DNA from: Odoribacter laneus YIT 12061
GTDB lineage: Bacteria > Bacteroidota > Bacteroidia > Bacteroidales > Marinifilaceae
Length of the DNA stretch: 64,000 bases
Direction of reading: 5' to 3'
Assembly: GCF_000243215.1 (NCBI RefSeq)
Contig: NZ_JH594596.1
Location: 2,440,392 to 2,504,391, forward strand
In this document: positions 26,300-34,688 of the stretch, in pieces
How positions within the stretch are numbered: position 1 is the first letter of the stretch
Layout of the letters: every line of letters starts with the position of its first letter
Made by a program: the position numbers and the translations under genes
The notes under the pieces: model-generated
What the model was told of the DNA's origin: nothing
Seen by the model: the letters and a program-made list of their open reading frames with translations, nothing else
Databases searched by the model: none

Positions 26300-27319
26300 C
26301 TAATTACCCATCCGTCGTACATCGTACACCGGAATCCTCAAACTCTCTTCCAATGCCGCTTTCAATTGATCGGAATGCAGACAATAGCCCGCAGGAGACT
26401 GCGGATTAATACATACCGCCAACAAACGGCTCTGCTTTAACACATTTATTTTACCTCCCCTTTTTAAGAAGGCATAAAATGTCTCCGGCAGAGCAAAAAT
26501 TTTAGTAAAATCCTGCACCACTAATTCCGTCACTTCTTTCTGCATTCGCAAAAAATTGAGCAGTTTATCACTCACCGCTCCGGAAACATACAACGTATGT
26601 CCGTATTTAAAAATATCTCCTTCGTACTTCTCCAGCATAAAAACGGATGGAAGCTGCAAATCATGAATTTCACCCTCCGCATCTATGGCCCATATACCTT
26701 TCTTTATCCCCTGTAACAAATCCTGCCGACCAGGGCCGACTTCTTTCAAACCGATCAGATCGTATACATATTTCGTCTTCCTTACCAATTCCCTGACATT
26801 CCCTGACAATGCCGCCCCTGTCGTCAAAACCAACGCATCCGATACCGTAGGCGAACCATGGCTCAAACGCGACAACGCTCCATCCACAAGCGTTAAATCC
26901 ACCCCTCTCTTTTCCAACTGAACGATCAATTCTTTCATGCCCACAGTATCTGGAGGACCTGATAACAATACCTTACCCGACCACAAAGCCTTAGCTGTCA
27001 CCAAACGCCCCAATGCCGTCTGCCGCTCACTGATATCCAAAATCTCCGCCAGAAACCGTTTCTCCCGATAATACCGTTCAGAAGTGACAAACAACATGTC
27101 TTCAAAGACCTCTATCTCCGGCTTGGCAGTCTGACATACCTGATCCCGCTTTTCCCCGTCCGTACCGATAGAGGTGAGTGCAATCGTCTTTCCCGAATCT
27201 TTTACTTGTCTTAAGATGTAATTCAGGCATTCCGTCTTCCCCGTATTCTTTTCCAGACCTACGATAGACAAACTTTTACACTTCAGTATTTCTTCTATAA
27301 AAAACAAAACTGCTTTCAA
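26300..27319 (-). CDS. kamB: KamB, reactivase subunit for lysine 5,6-aminomutase
   Basis: 339 aa P-loop protein. Walker A is at 21-29 (GLEKNTGKT), the most conserved part of KamB proteins; the rest is DTVGMKELIVQLEKRGVDLTLVDGALSRLSHGSP and a less conserved C-terminus. It is known only from lysine- and ornithine-aminomutase loci, paired with a MutS-like partner. The frame has no ATG: a TAG lies five codons upstream and the only plausible initiator before the P-loop is TTG at 27319, preceded by a GGA at a weak Shine-Dalgarno distance. It may be translated at a reduced level relative to neighbours. Confidence 0.85.
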   Translation of the reverse strand: MKAVLFFIEEILKCKSLSIVGLEKNTGKTECLNYILRQVKDSGKTIALTSIGTDGEKRDQVCQTAKPEIEVFEDMLFVTSERYYREKRFLAEILDISERQTALGRLVTAKALWSGKVLLSGPPDTVGMKELIVQLEKRGVDLTLVDGALSRLSHGSPTVSDALVLTTGAALSGNVRELVRKTKYVYDLIGLKEVGPGRQDLLQGIKKGIWAIDAEGEIHDLQLPSVFMLEKYEGDIFKYGHTLYVSGAVSDKLLNFLRMQKEVTELVVQDFTKIFALPETFYAFLKRGGKINVLKQSRLLAVCINPQSPAGYCLHSDQLKAALEESLRIPVYDVRRMGN

Positions 27320-27528
27320 TAAATTTCCAGTCTACGACCTTTACCGAACTTCCGGGAAATTTCTGTCTTTTCGACGAATGAGTTTCCCTATTCCTTCGTC
27401 AAATGGTCCGTTGATTAATAAACCTTCCGCCCGAACAAATAAAATTTTACCCGGAACTTCCGTTCTGTTAATCAACGAAACATTCACTCGCTCTTTCAAA
27501 AGCGGACGTTAAAATTCACCCTTCCTCT
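27320..27528 (-). other. 209-bp intra-operon spacer with two inverted repeats (kamA-kamB)
   Basis: The longest non-coding gap inside the operon. It holds an inverted repeat CGTTGATTAA (27409-27418) / TTAATCAACG (27468-27477) and a shorter GACGAA (27373-27378) / TTCGTC (27395-27400). There is no T-tract after either stem, so a simple terminator is unlikely. A processing site, mRNA stabiliser or attenuator is possible. Confidence 0.5.
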
Positions 27529-28779
27529 TTACCTTTTAGACAGTAGGTTCCGGTTTTTACGATCCAGGTCATTCGGCTCTATGGATAATTTCCGTCCATT
27601 TAATAACTCGGCTACACCTTCCGTTTTACGGGCTTTTTCGCATTCCTCACAATAACACTCATCTCTATAATCCGAAGGCTCCGTATAAGTTGTTACAACC
27701 CCTTCAAAGTTACGCAATACAACCCGGTTCGGACTCTGAGAAATCATATAAGTCGGCATTACCGGAATTTTTCCACCTCCGCCCGGAGCGTCCACGACAA
27801 AAGTCGGAACAGCATAACCGGAAGTATGTCCCCGCAGATTTTCTATAATTTCAATTCCTTTTGCAACCGGCGTACGGAAATGCCCGATACCCATAGACAG
27901 ATCACAGATATAAATATAATAAGGTCTTACCCGGATCCGCACCAACTGTTGCACCAGTTTTTTCATCACATGGGTACAATCATTGATGCCCCTTAATAAT
28001 ACCGACTGATTTCCCAAAGGAATTCCGGCATCGGCCAAACGGGCACATGCAGCAGAAGATTCCAGAGTAATCTCATTCGGATGATTAAAGTGAGTATTCA
28101 ACCAAATCGGATGGTATTTTTTCAGCATATTCACCAGATTTTCCGTAATACGCTGCGGCAATACGACAGGAGTACGGCTTCCGATACGAATGATTTCCAC
28201 ATGCGGAATAGCCCTCAACCGACGAATAATATCTTCCAGTTTCTCATCACTTACTAAAAGAGCATCTCCTCCGGACAACAAAACATCCCTTACTTCCGGA
28301 TGGGCGGCGATATATTCAATCCCTTTATCAATCCGTTCGGAAGGAGCACTACAGTCATTTTGACCTGCAAAACGACGACGGGTACAATGCCTGCAATACA
28401 TGGCACATTGATCGGTAATCAAAAACAATACCCGGTCCGGATAACGGTGTGTCAAACCCGGTACAGGCGAATCTCCGTCTTCGTGCAAGGGATCCACTAA
28501 ATCTGCCGGAGACTTATGCAATTCTTCTATCGTAGGAATCGACTGCTTCCGGATGGGACAATGCGGATTGTCCGGGTCTATCAAACTCAGATAATAAGGA
28601 GTAATCGCCATTCTCAAGGTCTTTAAAGACTCCCTTACCCCCTCTTCTTCCTCTTTTGTCAGGCATATATACTTCTTTAACTGTTCCAGCGTCTCAATAC
28701 GGTTTTTTACCTGCCAATGCCAATCGTTCCATTGTTCATCAGTAACTTCAGGAAAAAACTCTTTTCGTCTGCTTGCCAT
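27529..28779 (-). CDS. kamA: L-lysine 2,3-aminomutase (radical SAM)
   Basis: 416 aa, the canonical length. The radical-SAM cysteines are C125, C129 and C132 (CAMYCRHC) and the PLP lysine is K337 in PGGGGK; both sets carry the same numbers as in the Clostridium subterminale enzyme. A C-terminal zinc-type cluster CYCEECEK is present. It converts L-lysine to L-beta-lysine, the first step of the pathway. It lies 119 bp after kdd and 209 bp before kamB. Confidence 0.98.
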   Translation of the reverse strand: MASRRKEFFPEVTDEQWNDWHWQVKNRIETLEQLKKYICLTKEEEEGVRESLKTLRMAITPYYLSLIDPDNPHCPIRKQSIPTIEELHKSPADLVDPLHEDGDSPVPGLTHRYPDRVLFLITDQCAMYCRHCTRRRFAGQNDCSAPSERIDKGIEYIAAHPEVRDVLLSGGDALLVSDEKLEDIIRRLRAIPHVEIIRIGSRTPVVLPQRITENLVNMLKKYHPIWLNTHFNHPNEITLESSAACARLADAGIPLGNQSVLLRGINDCTHVMKKLVQQLVRIRVRPYYIYICDLSMGIGHFRTPVAKGIEIIENLRGHTSGYAVPTFVVDAPGGGGKIPVMPTYMISQSPNRVVLRNFEGVVTTYTEPSDYRDECYCEECEKARKTEGVAELLNGRKLSIEPNDLDRKNRNLLSKR

Positions 28780-28898
28780 AAATTTTGTTTTAATTAAAAA
28801 GTCTAAACGATCCAGACAGGTCCTCCAATGTCTTTATTTGCAGTCAAGAGTTTTTAGGGAACCTCTTTTCTAGCCTTTTAGACTTTTCCATTCTACTA

Positions 28899-29939
28899 TT
28901 AAGCGTACAATTCCGTAAATATTTTACGTAGTTCTTCGCTTTCGCGCAGTTCTTGTAACGTAATTTCAGCATGTCCCCGGGTGTATCCGTTTCCGATCAA
29001 CATCGTTACATCACTTCCAACTCCCTCTGCCCCCAAAGCAGCTTTAGTAAAACTGGTAGCCATAGAGAAGAAATATACCAAACCTGTATCTTTCGTACAC
29101 AAAATACTGGTCATTTCAGTATCCGTAATATTCACATTATTAATAGTAATATCACACATTTCGCCATTTGTCAATTCTGCAATTTTCTCCATAACCGGCA
29201 CAGGTTGAGTGGCATCTGCCGAGAATACATAATCGCAAAAACCTAGTTTTTGTAATCTCTCCGTACTCTTCTGACTGTGGCACAAACCGATTACTTTACC
29301 GGTGACACCTGCCCGTTTTTTAGCCTCATAGCAACACAACATACCGGATTTACCGCCTGCACCAATAATCAACACCGTATCTCCCGGTTTTACTAATTTT
29401 GCCGTCTGTGCTGGAGCACCTGCTACATCTAAAGCGGACAATGCCAATTTCTCGGGCAGATCGGCCGGAATTTTTGCATAGATACCGCTTTCAAACAAAA
29501 TCGCTTTTCCGTCTATGTCCACCTGGTCTACATCGGCCCGTATCTCTTTGATTTTATCTATTCTCAACGGAGTCAAAGAAAGAGATACCAATGTCGCAAT
29601 CTTATCCCCTACCTTCAAATCTGTTTTTCCAATCAAAGCATCCCCAATTTTTTCTACGGTTCCCAATAACATTCCTCCAGAACCCGTTACCGGATTCCGG
29701 TGCTTTCCCTGTTTAGCTACAATATCCAGCATAATTTCGGCAATTTTTGCCTCATCTCCCTTAGCTTGCTCATGGATCTGTGTGAAACTGGCTGAGTCAA
29801 TATTCAATGTTTGTACATCGATTAAAATCTCATTGTCATATATTTCATCCATATTGTTATCCAGTTTGTTGGCTGGCTGAGGTAATACGCCTTTGGGTTC
29901 AATTACTCTGTGAGTTCCGTATTTATTTCCTTTTTTCAT
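28899..29939 (-). CDS. kdd: L-erythro-3,5-diaminohexanoate dehydrogenase
   Basis: 346 aa. It oxidatively deaminates 3,5-diaminohexanoate to 5-amino-3-oxohexanoate with NAD(P)+. Sequence shows an MDR-like N-terminus (KYGTHRVIEPKGVLPQPANKLDN, typical of Kdd) and a Rossmann motif GAGGKSG around residue 193, plus VTGSGGMLLGTVEKIG. It sits between kce and kamA, as in Fusobacterium-type clusters. Confidence 0.96.
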   Translation of the reverse strand: MKKGNKYGTHRVIEPKGVLPQPANKLDNNMDEIYDNEILIDVQTLNIDSASFTQIHEQAKGDEAKIAEIMLDIVAKQGKHRNPVTGSGGMLLGTVEKIGDALIGKTDLKVGDKIATLVSLSLTPLRIDKIKEIRADVDQVDIDGKAILFESGIYAKIPADLPEKLALSALDVAGAPAQTAKLVKPGDTVLIIGAGGKSGMLCCYEAKKRAGVTGKVIGLCHSQKSTERLQKLGFCDYVFSADATQPVPVMEKIAELTNGEMCDITINNVNITDTEMTSILCTKDTGLVYFFSMATSFTKAALGAEGVGSDVTMLIGNGYTRGHAEITLQELRESEELRKIFTELYA

Positions 29940-29994
29940 GATATTATAATTTTATTTCGTTTTATGTTTGTGTTTGTTTCAAAACTACTTTTCC

Positions 29995-30813
29995 CTATTT
30001 CAACCCTAAAATTCTCCGGGCTTCTTCGGGAGTAGCAATTTCCCTACCCAATTCTTTTGCCAGACGGACTACTTTTTCCACTAACTCCCCATTGGATTTT
30101 GCCAACACCCCTTTAGAGAGATAAACGTTATCTTCAAATCCCACTCTGACATGACCGCCGTCTACAATCGCACAAGCAGCCAGAGGAAATTCGTAACGTC
30201 CTATCCCGGCTACCGTATAAGTTGCATCAGCAGGTATGCTATGACGCAAAAAGACAAAATCCCGCATATCGCCGCCAATTCCTCCGTTTACTCCCATAAC
30301 AAAATCAAAATGCATCGGAGCTTTGATAAAACCCTTTTTGTACATTCTCAAAGCCATATCGATCATACTCTTGTCGAATACCTCCAATTCGGGTTTAATA
30401 CCCAGTTCGATCATCCGTTGTCCAAAATATTTAATCGTATTCTCCGTATTCGTAAACACCTCATCCCCCCCGAAATTCAAGGTTCCACAATCCAGAGTAG
30501 CCATCTCCGGATGTAATTCCGTAGGCTGTAAACGCTCATCATCGGTCATTCCCACAGCACCTCCCGTAGAGGGCTGAATGATAACGTCGGGACAAGCAGC
30601 TTTTATAGCATCTATGATCACCTTAAAACGGGCTTTGTCTTGCGTAGGCGTCCCATCGTCATATCTCACATGTAAGTGAATAATACTGGCCCCTGCTTCG
30701 TATGCAGAACGAGCCTCTCTCACACATTCCTCTACCGTATACGGTACGGCCGGATTGTGTTCTTTCAATACTTCCGCACCGCAAATCGCTGCTGTTATAA
30801 TCAGTTTTTCCAT
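29995..30813 (-). CDS. kce: 3-keto-5-aminohexanoate cleavage enzyme
   Basis: 272 aa, BKACE/DUF849 family TIM barrel. It condenses 5-amino-3-oxohexanoate with acetyl-CoA and cleaves it to acetoacetate and L-3-aminobutyryl-CoA. Metal-binding histidines are in IIHLHVR (about residues 44-50); the conserved Glu is in LEVFD. The C-terminal NVYLSKGVLAKSNGELVEK is family-typical. It lies 26 bp after kal. Confidence 0.96.
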   Translation of the reverse strand: MEKLIITAAICGAEVLKEHNPAVPYTVEECVREARSAYEAGASIIHLHVRYDDGTPTQDKARFKVIIDAIKAACPDVIIQPSTGGAVGMTDDERLQPTELHPEMATLDCGTLNFGGDEVFTNTENTIKYFGQRMIELGIKPELEVFDKSMIDMALRMYKKGFIKAPMHFDFVMGVNGGIGGDMRDFVFLRHSIPADATYTVAGIGRYEFPLAACAIVDGGHVRVGFEDNVYLSKGVLAKSNGELVEKVVRLAKELGREIATPEEARRILGLK

Positions 30814-30839
30814 AATACAGACTTCTAAAATTCAAAAAC

Positions 30840-31226
30840 TTATCCTTTTCTCTGACATTTTTTCGGAACGACACAGGTTCCACTGGCCCGGCAAACAACA
30901 ATCGGCTCTTCTAAAAAGTCAGCAGCCGATTCCGAAATATCCGTCCGGGGACGAATCACTTTCTTCGCTTCAAATACCATCTTCCGGGAAGAATTTCCAA
31001 CTTTCACAATTTCTCCGGTAGCCTCAATATAATCTCCGGCAAAAACAGGTGCCAAGAATTCGATATTATCATATCCCGCAAATAAACCTTCATCTCCATC
31101 ATGCTGGATAAGCAATTCTGTCGCGACATCCCCAAACAATTGCAACATTCTGGCTCCATCGACTAAATTACCTCCGTAATGAGCATCATGAGCACTCATT
31201 CTCAATCTTATCATTGACTTTTCCAT
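30840..31226 (-). CDS. kal: 3-aminobutyryl-CoA ammonia-lyase
   Basis: 128 aa single hotdog domain. It eliminates ammonia from L-3-aminobutyryl-CoA to give crotonyl-CoA. The [29 protein letters not shown] stretch (10-38) and the [20 protein letters not shown] strand pair match Kal proteins from lysine fermenters. It lies between atoD and kce with 26-31 bp gaps. Confidence 0.93.
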   Translation of the reverse strand: MEKSMIRLRMSAHDAHYGGNLVDGARMLQLFGDVATELLIQHDGDEGLFAGYDNIEFLAPVFAGDYIEATGEIVKVGNSSRKMVFEAKKVIRPRTDISESAADFLEEPIVVCRASGTCVVPKKCQRKG

Positions 31227-31257
31227 ACCAGTATTATCTTAAATTACGTTACACCTT

Positions 31258-31905
31258 TTACTTTTCTACGATATAATCTACAAATATGGCCGGAGTCCTC
31301 ACAGCTTCCGGAGCCAATTCTCCCACTTCAACCAATTCTGAAATTTCAGCAATAACCAAATCCGCAGCACTTGCCATCAAAGGGTTGAAATTTTGAGAAG
31401 TCCCTTTGTAAATTAAATTTCCACTCTTATCCCCTACACTGGCTCCCACTAAAGCGATATCAGCCCGCAAAGGTTTTTCCAACAGATATTCTTTCCCCTC
31501 TACACAAACAACCGGTTTTCCCTCCGCCACGATGGTCCCCATCCCGGTTGTTGTCAGAAAACCTCCCAATCCCGCACCCCCTGAACGAATACGTTCTGCC
31601 AATGTGCCCTGAGGCACAAACTCAATATCTAATTCTCCACTGTTCATCTGCTCACTGGTACAAGGATTCGTACCAATATGAGAAACAATTAATTTTTTTA
31701 CTTGTTTATTTGCAATCAACTGGCCTACTCCCTTATCCGGATAAGCAGTATCATTACAAATAAGCGTCAAATTTTTTACCCCGCTTTGGGCCAGAGCGTC
31801 AACGATTGCGTTAGGAGTTCCATTTGCTAAAAAACCTCCTACCATCACCGTCATCCCCTCTTTTACTTGTGACACAGCCTTTTCGATTGATATAAATTTG
31901 TTCAT
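31258..31905 (-). CDS. atoD: CoA-transferase subunit A (butyryl-CoA:acetoacetate type)
   Basis: 215 aa. Family signatures: GMTVMVGGFLANGTPNAIVDAL at the N-terminus, LAERIRSGGAGLGGFLTTTGMGT around 118-140 and YKGTSQNFNPLMASAADLVIAE near the C-terminus. It partners AtoA, whose gene is eight genes and about 9 kb downstream in the same operon. This is the promoter-proximal gene, with a candidate -7 box 56 bp upstream of its ATG. Confidence 0.94.
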   Translation of the reverse strand: MNKFISIEKAVSQVKEGMTVMVGGFLANGTPNAIVDALAQSGVKNLTLICNDTAYPDKGVGQLIANKQVKKLIVSHIGTNPCTSEQMNSGELDIEFVPQGTLAERIRSGGAGLGGFLTTTGMGTIVAEGKPVVCVEGKEYLLEKPLRADIALVGASVGDKSGNLIYKGTSQNFNPLMASAADLVIAEISELVEVGELAPEAVRTPAIFVDYIVEK

Positions 31906-32247
31906 GGCTATTTTATATAAGGTTTGTTGTTAAATATTACACAGATTAAAAGATTTTTGTCAAATTTACGAATTGCAATATTAAATATGAATTATTTTGA
32001 ACATTTTTTTACTATTTAAAATGATTCCAATTTACGTTATTCTGATCGTTAAAACACCTAAGCGTCCGGATGTTCCCGAGAAATAAATGCACAAAAATCC
32101 AAAAGTAAGAAAGTAGTCCCTCCTTCTGTATATAGCCGATTCTTGAAACACCTGAACAATTATCCATCCGAACCCTAAAGTAAAAAAATCATTAGAAACT
32201 ATAATTAACGTATTCGGTTCAACATTTTATCGAACTTATCGTACCAA
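31906..32247. other. 342-bp divergent intergenic region
   Basis: It separates the lysine/butyrate operon from the plus-strand DUF3078 gene. It contains the candidate operon -7 box at 31961-31968. There is no clear TAnnTTTG for the DUF3078 gene, no open frame of note and no recognisable operator repeat. Confidence 0.55.
31961..31968 (-). promoter_or_regulatory. Putative -7 box of the lysine/butyrate operon
   Basis: Minus strand reads TAAATTTG (consensus TAnnTTTG), implying a leader of about 50 nt before the atoD ATG at 31905. The -33 region is A/T-rich but lacks an obvious TTTG. Confidence 0.5.
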
Positions 32248-33192
32248 ATGAAAATAAATTTAAAGAATATGAAACCGTTTGTCACTATTTTAAAAGTTTA
32301 CCCTCTTTGTTTTGTGTTGAATTTACGGACGTTTTTTCTTTTATCACTTATTTCAGTGGGACTAGAAACGGGGTTTGCCCAACCAGGACAAAATCCGTAC
32401 TGGGAGAGAAAAGGGCTCACAGCGATTAATTTATCTCAAGCCAGTTTAAGCAGCTGGTCGGCAGGAGGTGAATCCGCTTTGGGCTTGGATGCCTTATTAA
32501 CGTATACGGCCGATTTTAAAAAAGACCGGCATCTTTTGAACAATCGTTTGGAACTGGCTTACGGACTCAATAAAACGGATGGGAACGGCACCCGGAAAAC
32601 AAACGACAAGATTTACCTTTCTTCCACTTATGGTTATCAACTGAGAAAAAATTTTTACCTGAGTGCACTGCTCACTTTTCAGACTCAATTTGCCAAAGGG
32701 TATAATTACGATGTATCCCAGGATATTTTCATTTCTAAATTTATGGCACCCGGTTATCTCATCCTTGGGGCAGGCGTCACCTGGACCCCTAAAGCTTATT
32801 TTACATTAACCTTTACTCCGGCAGCCTGGAGAGGAACGTTTGTCACCAATAAACGCCTTTCGGATGCAGGAGATTTTGGCGTCAAAAAAGGGAAACACCT
32901 GTTTTCCGAATTCGGTGCAGATCTGAAAGCAGAAGTAAAATACGAATTTCTGAAAAATATGACGATTTATTCCCGTCTGGAATTTTATACCAATTACCTG
33001 GAACAGCCGCAAAACATTGATATCCGCTGGGATGTTCTCCTCAATATGAAAATCAATAATTGGTTTTCTACCAATTTAACGACCAACTTAATATACGACA
33101 ACGACGTTAAAATCGTACAGAAAGACGGAACTGCCGGTCCCCGCGTTCAATTTAAAGAAATCTTAGGAGTAGGACTACAATTCAATTTTTAA
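32248..33192 (+). CDS. DUF3078 outer-membrane beta-barrel protein
   Basis: 314 aa. Signal peptide after a charged leader (cleavage near GFAQ). The mature start PYWERKGLTAINLSQASLSSWSAGGESALG is the DUF3078 hallmark. The rest is alternating amphipathic strands (YTADFKKDRHLLNNRLELAYG, YQLRKNFYLSALLTFQTQF) ending in LGVGLQFNF, a terminal-Phe barrel signal. It is conserved in Bacteroidota; function is unknown. A second ATG seven codons in is an equally good start. It converges with the EamA gene 12 bp downstream with no clear terminator. Confidence 0.85.
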   Translation: MKINLKNMKPFVTILKVYPLCFVLNLRTFFLLSLISVGLETGFAQPGQNPYWERKGLTAINLSQASLSSWSAGGESALGLDALLTYTADFKKDRHLLNNRLELAYGLNKTDGNGTRKTNDKIYLSSTYGYQLRKNFYLSALLTFQTQFAKGYNYDVSQDIFISKFMAPGYLILGAGVTWTPKAYFTLTFTPAAWRGTFVTNKRLSDAGDFGVKKGKHLFSEFGADLKAEVKYEFLKNMTIYSRLEFYTNYLEQPQNIDIRWDVLLNMKINNWFSTNLTTNLIYDNDVKIVQKDGTAGPRVQFKEILGVGLQFNF

Positions 33193-33204
33193 ATACCCTC
33201 CTTT

Positions 33205-34140
33205 TTACAGAAAAAAGAGAGAAACTCCTCCTACACTGACAATAGCCCCAATGACTTCGGCCCAGGTTATTTTTTGTTTTAACCAAAATGCAGCCGGTAA
33301 AAGAATAATGACCGGAGTCAGGGCCATTAAAGTAGAAGCGATTCCGCTCTCTGTATATTGTACAGCCATCAAAGAAAACGAAACGCCTAGAAAAGGCCCG
33401 AACACGGTACCCCAGAAGAGTGCTTTCATGGCCCTTCCGTCCTTTACCGCCGGAAGTAAGAGACCCAAACGCCTGCTTACCCCTAAAATAAGTACAAAAC
33501 CCACTATTCCTGTAATAATCCGGATCTGAGAAGCCGCAAAAGGAATCATATGGACGACATCAACCGACTGATTGGCAGCATTCCGCCCATAGTATTCCAT
33601 TCCCAACTTACTAAATACTAATCCGACACCCTGGCCCACACCCCCACCTATCCCCATCCACAACCCCTTCAGGGGTAATTTGATGTGCATTCTTTCCCCA
33701 CTCTTTTCTCCCCGGCTAATCACGGAAATCGCAATCCCACACAATGTGACAACCATCCCTACGATAGCCAAGAGGTGCAAAGATTCGTGCAAAATCAACG
33801 CTCCGCAAATGGCCGCAGTAGGAGGAGCCAATGTCATCAATAACTGGCCAAAACGAGAACCGATTAATACATAAGAATAAAAAAGACAAAAATCTCCGAA
33901 GACAAAACCGACAAGTCCCGACACAGACAACCATACCCATGTTTTTCCATCCGCTCCGACAGGCCAAAAGCTACCGGTAAAAACGTACAATAAAGCTCCC
34001 AACAGTAGAAAAGCCAATATCAAACGCAAAAGATTTAATGCCAAAGCCCCTACCCGCTTGCTTGCATACTCAAAGCAAAGCGCTGTAATGGCCCAAGAAA
34101 AGGCGACACCTAATGAAATAAATTCCCCTAAATAAGCCAT
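33205..34140 (-). CDS. EamA/DMT-family transporter
   Basis: About 311 aa from the ATG at 34140 (MAYLGEFISLGVAFSWAITALCFEYAS); the frame runs about 40 codons further upstream through the end of the neighbouring gene, which lacks membrane character. Ten hydrophobic helices are arranged as two EamA repeats. The second repeat contains AVQYTESGIASTLMALTPVIILLPAAFWLKQKITWAEVIGA, the usual EamA closing motif. It is probably an exporter of small metabolites; substrate is unknown. The start follows the DUF4268 stop by 8 bp, so translational coupling is likely. Confidence 0.88.
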   Translation of the reverse strand: MAYLGEFISLGVAFSWAITALCFEYASKRVGALALNLLRLILAFLLLGALLYVFTGSFWPVGADGKTWVWLSVSGLVGFVFGDFCLFYSYVLIGSRFGQLLMTLAPPTAAICGALILHESLHLLAIVGMVVTLCGIAISVISRGEKSGERMHIKLPLKGLWMGIGGGVGQGVGLVFSKLGMEYYGRNAANQSVDVVHMIPFAASQIRIITGIVGFVLILGVSRRLGLLLPAVKDGRAMKALFWGTVFGPFLGVSFSLMAVQYTESGIASTLMALTPVIILLPAAFWLKQKITWAEVIGAIVSVGGVSLFFL

Positions 34141-34148
34141 GCCGTTCT

Positions 34149-34616
34149 TCAATCCGTCCATTTTCCCTTCAGCCTCTCGTTGATCAGGTCCCTGTATTCC
34201 CAATACACCTCTTCTAATAATATCATTTTCTGAGTGAAAAAAGCATATATCTTTTCCCAATCTTCCTGCCGATATATGTTTACTCCTTCCAACTCAAAAT
34301 AAATAGCACTGACGACACAATCCTCTATTCCCCGGTAATCTTCTTCCCATTTCAAATCCACGCCACAGCTCTCTGTTATCAATTTCCGATAGCTTAAAAA
34401 TATCTCGTAAATTTCGTAACGACGTAAATCATTTTTATGATCAATCTGAAACAAAGCCAAGGCTTTCCGGGTATCTGCATAAAATTTCAATTGTACAGAT
34501 TTTATTTTTACTCCCGTCAATACCCATTTCCGATAAATCCGATGCTTCGCACAATACCGCTTTAAGCCCTTCCAAAAATTCACACGGATTTCTTTAGCTT
34601 CTTCCTTACCCAACAT
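34149..34616 (-). CDS. DUF4268 domain-containing protein
   Basis: 155 aa, small, charged and soluble. The segments VNFWKGLKRYCAKHR, IYEIFLSYRKLITESCG and WEEDYRGIEDCVVSAIYFELEGVNIYRQEDW match the DUF4268 pattern. This domain in other contexts resembles restriction-endonuclease-associated proteins, but here it is a lone short gene conserved in Bacteroidota beside housekeeping genes. It is divergent from rnhB and coupled to the EamA gene. Confidence 0.72.
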   Translation of the reverse strand: MLGKEEAKEIRVNFWKGLKRYCAKHRIYRKWVLTGVKIKSVQLKFYADTRKALALFQIDHKNDLRRYEIYEIFLSYRKLITESCGVDLKWEEDYRGIEDCVVSAIYFELEGVNIYRQEDWEKIYAFFTQKMILLEEVYWEYRDLINERLKGKWTD

Positions 34617-34628
34617 AATAATAAGATA

Positions 34629-34661
34629 ATTGAATATAAAAATTGAAAAAGATTACCTTTG
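34629..34661 (+). promoter_or_regulatory. Sigma-ABfr-type promoter of rnhB
   Basis: ATTG (34629-34632), 21-bp spacer, TACCTTTG (34654-34661). The -7 matches TAnnTTTG and the spacing is right. Transcription would begin near 34668, about 20 nt before the rnhB ATG at 34689. This also shows that the upstream in-frame TTG at 34659 is not the start. Confidence 0.7.
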
Positions 34662-34688
34662 CAAAGGTATAAAAAGAAAGAAAAGGCT

